Source of the DNA: Ectocarpus siliculosus
Taxonomy: Eukaryota > Sar > Phaeophyceae > Ectocarpales > Ectocarpaceae
Direction: 5' to 3'
Assembly (NCBI GenBank): GCA_000310025.1
Contig: FN648340.1
Span: 10,515-41,018, forward strand
DNA length: 30,504 nucleotides
The notes beneath the pieces were generated by a model. It was not told where the DNA came from, did not search any database, and saw only the letters and a list, made by a program, of their open reading frames with translations. The position numbers and the translations under genes are program-made. Shown here piece by piece: positions 9,901-19,234 of the stretch. Positions within the stretch are counted from its first letter, which is position 1. Every line of letters starts with the position of its first letter.

Positions 9901-12900
9901 TGCCGTGATACGAACAAAACAGGGGAACTACCGGGAGGCGCGGCGGCTGTACCGCACGTGCGTCGAGCTGGACCCCCGGGACGGCCGGGGCTGGCTTGGA
10001 CTAGCGAGACAGATGCAGAAGATTCACAAGTGAGACTTTGTATGCATCAAACAATAAAAAAAACTAGTCCAACGGGTACGCCAAAAGTATGCCATGGCTT
10101 TGACGTGGTAATCTGTTGGTATGGTATTCCCATCCCATATGAGATGGGATTCCTTAAGTCTTGACAATCGTTCCGGTCTCTAAGGGCCTTCTATTATATC
10201 CGTGCTGGTCCATCTGACTTGGGCGCCTTCCGTGGTCACACGTCTTCGGAAACCGTTGTTGTCGTCCCACCACCAGCTACCATCCCGTCACCATCACCAA
10301 CATGTGGATTTTTCTTTGTGTAGTAAGGGGGTACGATGGATGGGACCATGACGGGGGGTGGGCTCCGGATTGGCCTTGCTTACAACGTTGCGACACGTCT
10401 CCCAATCCTTCTCCCTCTAGGTTTTCACGTTAATAAAAATGACTATTCAACCGCACGTGCGCGTTTGTGTTTGGCGCCCAAGGTACGACAAAGCCCAGCG
10501 TTTGTTCGAAGCCGGGCTGGAGAACTGTGCCGACAACCCTTACCTCCTGCAAGCCTTCGCGGTGATGGAAGAACAGAGGGGGAACCAGGCCAAGGTGTCT
10601 ACCTAGGATACTACCGTCTTGTTGCATATCTGGTTACTGTAGCATGTTGCCGTTTTATCTACCACGTTTTTTGTTTCCTCGCACCTATATTTCCTGGGCG
10701 AAAGCCTATCTGATCACCATGTTACTGCCACGTTAAAAGAAAATCGTCTCATGTGCTCTGGACGACGGTTTTACCTTTCTTTCGGTGTGTGTGTTTGCCG
10801 GCCGGGGTTGTTGCCCTGGGTTATTGACGTTTTTTTCCTCCTGAGGATAGGCAGTGAAAAAATGGGGTTAGCTGTTGCCCCGGCGCTGATTTATTCAAGT
10901 GATGAAGAAATATTCCTCCGCCAAACACCTCTCAACCGTTTTTTATTTCTCACGATGATTTTTGCTCTCGCTTGCGCCACGTGGGAAAGGCCCTGACGCT
11001 GCTCAACCGGTCGGTTCGCATGCACCCGGAGCATACGGCGTCGTGGGTGGCGTTGGGTCTACTGAACGAGCGTAACAAGCGAATCGACGAGGCCAGGGGG
11101 TGCTTCCAGACGGCCACTAGGAACGATCCTAGGAACCACTACGCTTGGCTGGTGAGTGGTTAAGATACTGCTGCTGCTGTCACAAGCAAGAGATTGCGAT
11201 GCTGCCGCTGCTGGTGTCACAAGCTAGAGCTTGCGATGCTGCCGCTGCTGCGGTCACAAGCTAGAGATTGCGATGCTGCTGCTGCTGCTGGTGTCACAAG
11301 CTAGATATTGCAATGCTGCTGCTTCCGTCACAAGCTAGAGATTGCGATGCTGCTGCTACTGTCACAAGCTAGAGATTGCGATGCTGCTGCTGCTGGTGTC
11401 ACAAGCTAGAGATTGCAATGCTGCTGCTGCTGCTACTGTCACAAGCAAGAACAAGCGCCTGGTTCGCGCCTCTGTGCAATCTACCCACAGCATCTAGTTG
11501 GACAGCAGTGTGTCATGTAGTTCGACAAGATAACTGATCGTTTGTAGGGGGGAGCGTGGGACTTTATGTGGAGCTTTCTTGAGGTTGTCAGAGAGTTGTT
11601 CGTTGAGTCAAGATTTTTGGAGGTTTCCTGAGTATCTCATTCACGTGGTCCGCCAGTCGCAGTCGCAACGCCCAACGTCTACCTATCAGATTATTCACCG
11701 TTTTTGGCATCGCTAAGGGGACTACTGGTACGTAAAATGAATTGAACGCATCCAGGCGGGAGACGAGGGTAGGGCATGTGGCGAGGCACTGCGGGTGCGG
11801 TGTCTGTCTTCTTCTGTCTCTGTCTCTCTGTCTCACTGTGTGCGTGTCTCTCTGTCTCTCTATAATAGTGATGAAGATGTCGTGCTACGCTATCTACCAG
11901 CGTACAACACTTGTCCACCAACGTACAACGCTATCCACCAACGTGCACGATCGATGCTGAGCTTGAACGATACCGACTTTCTAAAAAAGTTGTCAAACTC
12001 CTTCACTGGTGTATGCGCGCGCCCACGGCCAGGTGTGGGCGATGCTCGAGAAGAGGATCGGCTCCATCGACGTCGCGAGGGAAAAGTTTAAGATGTGCCT
12101 CAAGGTCAATCCGAGGAACGCCAAGGTTTACCAGGCGTGGGGGGTGCTGGAAGCTTCCGAGGGAAGCATCGCGCTCGCCACAGAGCTGTTCCGTGCAGGG
12201 CTAGAGCAGAGGCCAGACAACACCTACATCATGCAGGTACGGTCCGTTGATAAGTGCTTGTTGTTATAGTGCGGGGTGCCCGCTAAAAGCGCGGATGAAA
12301 TTGGCCGGCACAGATGGAAGTATATTAGGAACCATAAATACAAACACAGAAAGACTACCCATTCGAGATATGGAATTATATCAAGGTGGTTGAGCTACTG
12401 GATGGTGCGGGTGATCGCTATACCGCCGGTGAAAACGCTTGGCACTATAGAGGGTCCCCAACTGTGTTTGGTATGTCGTTGCAAAGTCTCTGGCTTGCAT
12501 GAGATCTGTTCAGGGCGGGACCGGAGCAGAGGCCAGACAACACGTGGAGTGTGTCGTTGAAACCCCCCTGGCTTGCATGAGCGAAGCTGTATTGGGTTGG
12601 AAGTTGGAAGACGGTTGTACCCTTGAATTGACTTGTAGTGAAACTTAAACTACCCCAAGAGGTTGGTGTTGGTGTAGGTGTTGGTGATGCCCCACATGAT
12701 GATGATGCTTGACGACTTTGTGTGTGTGGCGCGGAAACCTTACGATCAGGCGTGGGCCTTGATGGAGGCGAAGCAGGGCAACACGGATGCGGCCATCAGC
12801 CTCTTCAAGGAGGCCATCCTCAAGAGGCCCAGAGACGGAGCGGTGTGGCAAGCCTACGCCCTTCTGCTTAAGGTCAGTGACAGAGCCTACCACGCTCAAA

Positions 12901-15900
12901 CGCTGCTTGCGTTGGCGTTAGCTGTCCCTTTGGGGTGGTTCTTTTCTCGCCGTTTTGATTGAATCGTGGTGTTGTGAGCTCTGCCGAGGCAGTGGAGAGT
13001 TTGGCCTAGTTAGCCCGGATCGCGCTCTAGACGTGCGTTTGTTTGCCCCGCTGTGGGGTGTGCGCTGTACTGCTTGTTGTGTGCAGAAACACCAGCGTAC
13101 GTAGTGCAGCGCAGCAGCGCTGAGTTGGTCCACAGCGAACTTTGGGTAGGGCGAAATATGAACCTTTGTTAAGGATAATTCCTCGTATCTCAGGGTAGGA
13201 ACGACGCTGTAGGTTGCTTTTTTAAGTTGTCCATGAATCTGCGGAGCCCCGCCGTTCAACATGCACGGCACCCCCACGGCTTACCCTCGCTACCGCACCT
13301 TTTGTGGCTACGGCTTGAACAGGACATGGGGGACGTTGCGGGAGCGAGGGCGCTCTTCAGCAAGGGGACAACGCAGTCTCCCAAGCACTGCCCGACGTGG
13401 CAGGCGTGGGGTATGCTCGAGTGGGAGCTTGGACAGATTTCTAGAGCCAGGTATGTGGTATGTGCAGTGCCCGTGTCTCGATCGACTTGTGGCTCCACTT
13501 TCTTCGTGCCCGTGTCTCGATCGATTCGGCGATTTCATCGCTTCGTTGGCTCTCCACTCTGTTCTTGTCTAATGCTGTCGTGTGCATACATAGGTCGGGA
13601 TAGAAACGGCGAAGCCTCTCTTCAACCCCTTGACCCCTTTTAAGCTGTGTCGATCGGAAAGAGTGTGCGTGGCGTATGAAGTGCTTTGGGTCGAAACTAC
13701 CGCTATCCTGGCTCAGTACTTGTTGTTGCCCGGAACCGTTGCTCGGAACCCGTCTCCAAATACCGATGGCATGTTTGTCTGCAATTTTCTTCGCTGCGAT
13801 TGCCTTGTAGACCAGCCGTTCTATCTTGTGATTACGGAGTTTATCTTCTGTTCCATGGCAACGCCTTTTTCTCCTCGCTATTTCTTTTTTGTTTCGAAAA
13901 TCTGATGTACTGTATGTGTGTGCATGCTTTCAATTCAACAGGAAACTGTTCCAGGAGGGTGTGTGGGGAAACCCCAAGGGGCCCTACGTGGTTCGCATCT
14001 TGCAGGCTTGGGGCATCCTTGAGGCCACGCAGGGGAACTGGGACGATGCTCGCAAATATTTCGGGTGAGGGATTTGTTTTTTATGTTGTTGATGTTTTGG
14101 TGTTTTGGTGTTTTCGCGTCGACGGAGTTACGCGCATCATGACTGATCTTAATTGCCTGTTGCTCGCAAGTAGTTCGGGATAGGAATTTGTTGATGTTGG
14201 TGCTGGTGGTGGTGGTGGATGTAATATAACAACTAATTTCCTTTGGTGGTCGTAGTATACGTCGACCGAGCTATGCGCATCGTGTGCGCTCGTTTGTCTG
14301 TTTGGTATGCTAGCCCCGTGGGCCTTCGGCACTTCCGTCTTGTCAGCCCTTAGGCGAAGGAGAGGAAACGGCATGAAAAAAAAAGACAAAATCGCGTGCC
14401 AGGACATTGTTCTCATGCCCAAGGAGTGGGGATGATAGCATGACTTTTCGCGCACCTCCAGCCTTCATGTCGGAAGTCTCGTGGGATATGGGCGTTACGT
14501 TCTTGCCGAGACACGGAAGGAATTAGGAGTGCGAGCGTGTGTGCACAACTGTACGTCTCTCTCTCTCACGCCTCCTGCGGCACATTTCGTACCGTTTCGG
14601 TACAGGTTTGCGCTGGCGAGGGACCCGTATTCCCTCCCGGTGATGGTGGCGTGGGCCCTCATGGAGGAGTACGTGGGAGACATCGGCAGAGCGCGACAGC
14701 TCTTCGAGATCGCTACCACCACCCAGGCGGACAACGCAGACATTTGGAACGTGAGTGTACATGTACGGTGGTGTTGTGACGCCAAGCCTTTCGGTGCAGG
14801 TGGTTCGCTCGGTGAGTCTGTGGAGATGAGACAAGAAAGGATTTGCAGCTGCTGACAGTCAGTCCGGTCAAAATGACACAAGGGTGGTAGCCTTTTTGGG
14901 GGAACCGCGCTTGTCGGACGCGACAGCAGTTGGGTGTTTTTATCAAGGAGAAATAAAAAGCAAGCGTCGAACTGTCGTAGAAAACAAGGCGGTACTACGG
15001 GTAGTGGTGGTATCCGTCCGAAACAGAGCAACGTGGACATATGCCCTTGGGTTTTGGTCTCCGCCCCTCCAACCATCGACATGGCCGCGGACGCAACAGG
15101 CGGTGAAATGTACGGTGGTGGTCCCGATATTTTGCCGGTTCGTGTCAAGTCGATTTAGCCGGCATTATTTTTCCGGGAACCCCGGCATTATTCAGGACAT
15201 TATACACATTTTTTATCTGTGTCACGCGATTTCCCCGGCATGACCGATACCCGGCATTATACCGGAACCAACCACTGCATCGAATTACATTCTCTGCGTT
15301 GATGTTTCGATGATTTTGTCTAGTCGCGCGCGCGCTGCCGTCGTGTTTTCATATTGTGTGGTGGTGATTTCCCATACAGCAGTGCCGGCTATGCATACGA
15401 CAATAAGAGTGTTGGACAAGCCGAAATAGTTCTCTTGTATCCGGCTTTCTCTCTGCTGTTCGTATTTCTCAAGGCCGTAATTTCTTTTTTTAGGTCGACT
15501 CTTTTATATCCTAGCCGCTACCACTATATTTAGAAAATTATTTGGGGAAAGCATACTACCCGTTCGAGATATAGCCACAGCAGTTGAAAGTCAATTTATT
15601 GTGGCTGTCTTCTCCTCACACGTCAAAAATCGTTCCGGTCTCTGATTTGCTCAATCCACGCCCTCAAACAACAGGTGTACGAACAGGTGGAGATGAGGGC
15701 AGGGTTTCCAGAAGAGGCGGTGGCCGTGTACCAGAGGGGGGTCGTTGCCGTCATGGCCGGCAAGAAAGAACCACCGCCGAAGGAACGAGGGCCCTCTCTT
15801 CTGGACCCGGCGACAGCCAGAGGTGCGGTGCGATCAAGCTTCTGTCCTCGTAAGGGGCGGGAGCGAGACGAGTTTTCTGATTGGCTGTGTGTTGCCGGTC

Positions 15901-16722
15901 GGTTGGTCAAGTTCCTTTTCATCGTAGAGGTGCGGTGCAATCAAGATTCTGTCTCATCACGGGCAGGAGCGAGACGCAAGTTTTTTTTTTTTTTCTTGTG
16001 TGTTGCGGGCCGGTTGGTCAAGTTCCTGCCATGGAAGAGGTGCGGTGAAATCAAGGTTTCTCTCCTCATCAGGGGCAAAAGCGAGGGGCATTTGTTCTGA
16101 TTGGTTGTGCGCTGCTGGTTGGTTGGTCAAGTTCCTGTTCATCGCGGCTGCTCAAACGGCAGTGCTGGCCTGGCTTGCGAAATGAGTGTATGACTTGGGG
16201 CATTCCAATGCAGGGACCACTGCAAGCGGGGTTGTTGGTAAAAACACGCACCCCATTTTTTTTTTTTTGTCAAACACCTTGCAACATTTCGACCCTGTCG
16301 TCCCACTCTTTTTCTTTCCATCTGTTCTTCCACCCCGTATGTATTTGGTTTGAGAACCATGTTCCATATTTTTCCCGGCGAGGGATATGTCTCGAAAAAT
16401 AAAAGTACCGCGGTCACCACGGTACATACAGCAAGCGACACCGGTATGGCGGATCACCCTCGCATGCTTGGTGGTACATTACGCATACGGAACGGACGTT
16501 AAATGGTGCCGATCTTCTCTTGTTCCACTTTTTTGTTTTGTTTGTTTAGGGCCGTCCTTGCTGGATGAGGCTTCGCGGTCTTTGAGCATGTCGAGCACGG
16601 AAATGGCTCTCGAGGTCAGCCGCATCATCGGAGGGGTGCAGTGGGCGAGCGACTACATGACCTTCAGCGCGCTCAACAGCAGCTCCAAGACCGGCGGGGA
16701 GAGGATGGCCTATGAGCCGTGA
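6623..16722 (+). CDS. MBB1: Plastid HAT/TPR-repeat RNA maturation factor, MBB1/HCF107 family, 13 exons
   Basis: The exons are 6623-6925, 7375-7788, 9238-9462, 9923-10029, 10483-10594, 10990-11151, 12033-12236, 12750-12872, 13323-13450, 13942-14064, 14606-14750, 15675-15822 and 16550-16722 (TGA at 16720). All introns are GT-AG and phases agree throughout, giving 788 aa. Residues 1-30 are a signal peptide followed by VCAFAPI, an ASAFAP-type plastid motif. About residues 35-240 are a low-complexity Gly/Arg/Pro-rich linker. About residues 300-710 are some eleven HAT/TPR helix pairs, for example GNYREARRLYRTCVELDPRD, AWALMEAKQGNTDAAISLF and WQAWGMLEWELGQISRARKL. The tail ends ERMAYEP. In Chlamydomonas MBB1 and Arabidopsis HCF107 this family binds the 5' region of plastid psbB-cluster transcripts and protects or processes them; the same role here is inferred. 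The ATG at 6623 was chosen because it directly starts the signal peptide. The acceptor of exon 2 is the least certain junction. Introns 7, 10 and 12 contain copies of their own junctions. Confidence 0.86.
6957..6986 (+). repeat. GTT trinucleotide microsatellite, about 10 copies, in MBB1-like intron 1
   Basis: This perfect GTT run lies about 30 bp downstream of the exon 1 donor (GT at 6926-6927). Being intronic it should not affect the protein, although it is close to the 5' splice site. Confidence 0.9.
7861..7979 (+). repeat. Dispersed repeat family R, copy 1 (MBB1-like intron 2)
   Basis: This shares gcaatcggggaagttggg, then ttaggg, tagggtct, ccctccctgtt-like and cctcataa segments with a copy at about 20001-20111, in the same order. 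A more diverged copy lies at about 9030-9135. It contains telomere-like ttaggg words but no tandem array. Copies 1 and 2 lie in direct orientation in the same intron. Confidence 0.75.
8140..8761. other. Intron-internal island open on both strands and rich in short hairpins
   Basis: Within MBB1-like intron 2, a minus-strand frame of 198 codons (8736-8140) and a plus-strand frame of 190 codons (8189-8761) overlap almost completely. Neither translation shows a domain I recognise. The DNA between 8170 and 8370 contains several inverted repeats: caaagtgc/gcacttg, ggtggtct/agaccacc, agtggt-aaaa-accact and ttcttc/gaagaa. It lies between two direct copies of repeat family R. It could be a small non-autonomous mobile element, a relic, or a structured intronic RNA. 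No function is assigned. Confidence 0.35.
9030..9135 (+). repeat. Dispersed repeat family R, copy 2 (diverged; MBB1-like intron 2)
   Basis: Segments gggataaag, gggttaggg, atagggtctgcgtgccccctccct and the following pyrimidine-rich stretch align in order with the copies at 7861 and 20001. It lies about 1.1 kb downstream of copy 1, in the same orientation. Confidence 0.6.
9198..9229 (+). repeat. Heptamer tandem repeat attgctc, about 4.5 copies
   Basis: This short perfect array ends only a few bases before the exon 3 acceptor (AG at 9236-9237), so it forms part of the polypyrimidine/branch-point region of MBB1-like intron 2. Confidence 0.9.
10150..10240 (+). repeat. Dispersed repeat family B, copy 1 (MBB1-like intron 4)
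   Basis: Segments aatcgttccggtctct, ccttctattatatccgtgctggtcc and a GC-rich ggtcaca tail align with about 21998-22080, which reads aacgatccggtctg, ccttctaatatacccgtactggtcc and ggtcaca. A 16-base core also occurs at 15626-15641. All copies are intronic and on the plus strand. Confidence 0.7.
11168..11452 (+). repeat. Minisatellite, 8 units built on gtcacaagctagagattgcgatgctgctgc, in MBB1-like intron 6
   Basis: The heptamer tcacaag recurs eight times at intervals of about 36-48 bp, each usually followed by ctagagattgcgatgctgctg with variable CTG number. The array begins about 15 bp after the exon 6 donor. Unit-length variation comes from the CTG microsatellite inside each unit. Confidence 0.88.
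12469..12583 (+). repeat. Partial copy of MBB1-like exon 7 end plus a local about 79-bp duplication in intron 7
   Basis: The sequence ggagcagaggccagacaacac at 12523-12543 repeats the exon 7 sequence at 12204-12223, with similar ctgtt and caggg segments before it. This is a copy of the exon end shifted by 320 bp. Around it, tatgtcgttgcaaa and ctggcttgcatgag at about 12471-12503 recur at about 12550-12582. The intronic exon copy lacks the CAG|GTACGG donor of the real exon. Confidence 0.75.
14047..14275 (+). repeat. Tandem duplication (period 114) across the exon 10/intron 10 donor of the MBB1-like gene
   Basis: Copy 1 starts in the coding exon with gctcgcaaatatttcgg and continues through the donor into gtgagggatttg, gttgatg and gtcgacggagttacgcgcatc. 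Copy 2, from 14162, reads gctcgcaagtagttcggg, then ataggaatttgttgatg and gtcgaccgagctatgcgcatc. The donor GTGAGG has become GATAGG in copy 2, so only copy 1 can serve as a splice site. Confidence 0.85.
15621..15641 (+). repeat. Dispersed repeat family B, short copy (MBB1-like intron 11)
   Basis: The core aatcgttccggtctct is identical to that at 10163-10178, and the rest of the element is not recognisable here. It lies about 35 bp upstream of the exon 12 acceptor at 15673-15674. Confidence 0.55.
15821..16148 (+). repeat. Three tandem units of 107-110 bp beginning at the exon 12 donor of the MBB1-like gene
   Basis: The units start at the donor (GT at 15823), at 15930 and at 16040. Each opens with ag|aggtgcggtg and later contains gggc, gagcgag and ggttggtcaagttcctg segments. 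Every unit therefore carries a copy of the splice donor AGAG|GTGCGGTG. The exon 12 frame stays open through the array to a stop at 16100. Use of donor 2 or 3 instead of donor 1 would lengthen exon 12 by 107 or 217 bases and shift the frame into exon 13. Confidence 0.88.
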
Positions 16723-18260
16723 GCCGAGGGGAGACGGCGTGGGAGACGCCGAACGCCGGATTGCTGTTGGTCCTTTGGAAAGGAATAAGTAAAGCAAGGT
16801 TAGTGCCTCTCGCCTTCGGTCGGCGATGATCGCACCTTGTGCTTAGGGTGTGTGCCGAGCTCCTTCTCTTACGCTGCCCCTGGAGTTTGATGCAGTTGAC
16901 GATCTCCGTTGGCGATCTACGTTGACGATCTCCGTTGACGATCTCCGTTGGCGACCTCCGTTGACGATCTCCGTTGGCGATCTCCGTGTTCGCGTCTCCG
17001 AAGATTCAATAGTTGATGAGTCAAGTCGTTGAATCGGATTTGCACCGCACTGCTGTGCATGTGGCGCTTTGTTTTATTCCGAATTCCCGGCTGAGCATGC
17101 TGGGTGTGTTTGCTGGGATTTCGTGTGCCGTATTTTTTGTGTGTTTTGGTGTGACACGTGTGTGTCTTTTTGACCCATCTATCCAGCAGGCGTACAAGAT
17201 TTGTTTTCGGAAGGTCGCGGAAGGAAATCGGAACAATTGCACGATGCTAGACACGGGAGTAGTCGTCTAGTTTGTGCGGGGGGATTTCTGTGTTTTGGTC
17301 TCTGCAATGATGTACCGTGTGCAAGGCCCCAAAAAACGTGCACGTGCTGTGGGGACCGACTGGGTGTCACCTTGGGGAGGGAAAAGCGAAATAGATGGGG
17401 ATGGAGGTGTGGGTGGGGCTTGATGCTCTTGGGGAGACGACAGCAGAGAGGCGTTGGCAAAGCCTTGTTTTGTTGGTCGTCGAATGCTTTGCTCCGGAAT
17501 GGAAAGAACAAAAAACACGCTTCTAGATGCGGTATTTGTTCCCACGGGACTGTTGCTGCTGCTGCTGCTGCCGCTGTGCTAAGCGGTGATGCTTCGAGTC
17601 GTAGAGTTAAACAAGTTGTCCTGAGGGTGGCAGTATGAATTATGATATGGCATTTTGGTTCTCGGATCAACAGTAGTGTGGTTTTGGGGTGGTGAGAGCT
17701 CTTGTATTCAATTGTAGAGGCTTTTTTCTTTTTTCATATGAAGACCATGGGTCTGGAGGATTTTTGGAATAGTTTTACGGGAGAGAGAACACGCAGTAAG
17801 ATGCAACCGAGGTGCTCTCGTTGCGCCCTGTTTCAAGCACCTCGAGAAGCGACGCCGTTGCCAATGGAACTGCTGGTGCGTAGTGGGTTCTGATGTGGCC
17901 AAGTGGTGTTTACGTTTGAATTAAGAGAAAGAACGTGAGGATACAGCTTCTTTTGCTGTGAACCATTTGTGAGAACCGTCGTCAAGGACAGGCTTGCTTC
18001 CAGTCTCTCTCGTCCATGATGTCCTCGGTGGCAACTCGTGTACCATTTGTTTTTGGTGGAAAGCTTTTCCGCGAATTACCGGGCATCATTCTCCTCCTGC
18101 TGTCATAGGCAGAAGGAAAGAGCGACCGTTGTCTCCCTTTTGGCCAATGACAGACAGGAATCCTACCATTGCGGTGAAGCCCACACTCTGTTGCAACGGG
18201 TAAGGTTGAAATCACACTCATGCACACGGGTTCTTGAAAAACCAAAGATACATGTGCCAC
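16723..18260 (+). other. Probable long 3' untranslated region of the MBB1-like gene
   Basis: The 1.5 kb after the stop codon has no supported coding frame and is T/G-rich on the plus strand. At about 18260 the composition flips to C/A-rich, which fits a second transcript arriving from the other strand. Long 3' regions are typical of brown-algal genes. It contains the 13-mer array at 16895-16985 and a short CTG run near 17553. The end cannot be placed from sequence alone. Confidence 0.45.
16895..16985 (+). repeat. Seven perfect-length copies of a 13-mer, gttgacgatctcc / gttggcgatctcc
   Basis: This array is contiguous and without length variation. Alternate units differ mainly at the fifth base (gttgacg or gttggcg). 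It lies about 170 bp after the stop of the MBB1-like gene, probably in its 3' untranslated region. Confidence 0.92.
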
Positions 18261-18269
18261 GACCACGGT

Positions 18270-19234
18270 AAGCCCACGAATAACGAGCAGGCAAGCAATT
18301 GGCCAATTCTCAAGCTTTGTGTCCTTTCAGCTGCCGGACGCACCGCATGCTGTTCTTGTATTCTGCGGCCTTAGTAACCGCCAGTTGTTGTTGTTGTTGT
18401 TGACATTGTTGTTGTCTGCGTTCCCCAACTGCAAGTTGGCGGTCTCAGCCAGCAGTAAAAACAGCAGTAGTCACAGGCCAACTATGCATACGTCCATTTC
18501 TGCTGCGGACTTCACGCTAACCCGTTGTCTCTCTATTGCATGAACCTCCAATCCCCAAGCCACAACAAACACACATACATGCCTGCTTTTCCCGTCACGA
18601 ACACCTGGTACACAACCCACCAAAATTATTGTTGGTTCTTTCTCTGCGTACCACCATATCTCCATAAGGTCTTTCTTCAAAGCCTACAAAAATCATTTCC
18701 CATTTTGCCCGAATCTCTTATTAGGGTCACGGAAACAAGGTATAAGCTGCTCTCTCATTTGGCGCTATTGTTTTGTCGAGCGAGAAATCGGCAACTTTCG
18801 CACAAGACTTACGCCCGCTGTAGATACCACTAGGCGGTGACATATAATCTGCGCCCCTGACCCTCCTCTACATAAAAAACAAAAAGCATTGCCCACGAAG
18901 GCAAGTACCGCAGGATGAAGGGGGGGGGCAATGACAATAAAGTTCCGGTTTGGAAACCGGGGTAAAGCTTCACGTGTGAACATGGCAACTCAGAAATGTA
19001 GACCGAGAGGAGTTGACTGGCGCCCGACTAGAGCGGGACGAACAGACACAGACGACGCGCCACGTTAAAGTACGTCGTCGCCGGTCTCTCGCCCTACCTT
19101 TAGGGAAAGGCGTGGTTTTTTTCCGGAGGGTAAAAATATACCACTCTTTCCGACCATAGAAGGGTCATTCGTATACAAGCGCGAATACCACAACGGTCCC
19201 TATATTTCCGGACAGAGAGGCGGTCATCTTTTGC
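18270..19234 (-). other. Probable 3' untranslated region of the dual oxygenase gene
   Basis: This follows the oxygenase stop codon (19237-19235) on the minus strand. The plus strand is C/A-rich (for example the stretch from 18541 to 18680), so the transcript would be T/G-rich. No domain or conserved frame was seen. A TTG microsatellite on the plus strand at about 18383-18412 interrupts the skew. Confidence 0.4.

Noticed and set aside
11168-11452. A CRISPR-like array of regularly spaced repeats
   Set aside because: The spacers are not unique (they are CTG-rich variants of one another), unit length varies, and the array sits in the intron of a eukaryotic gene.
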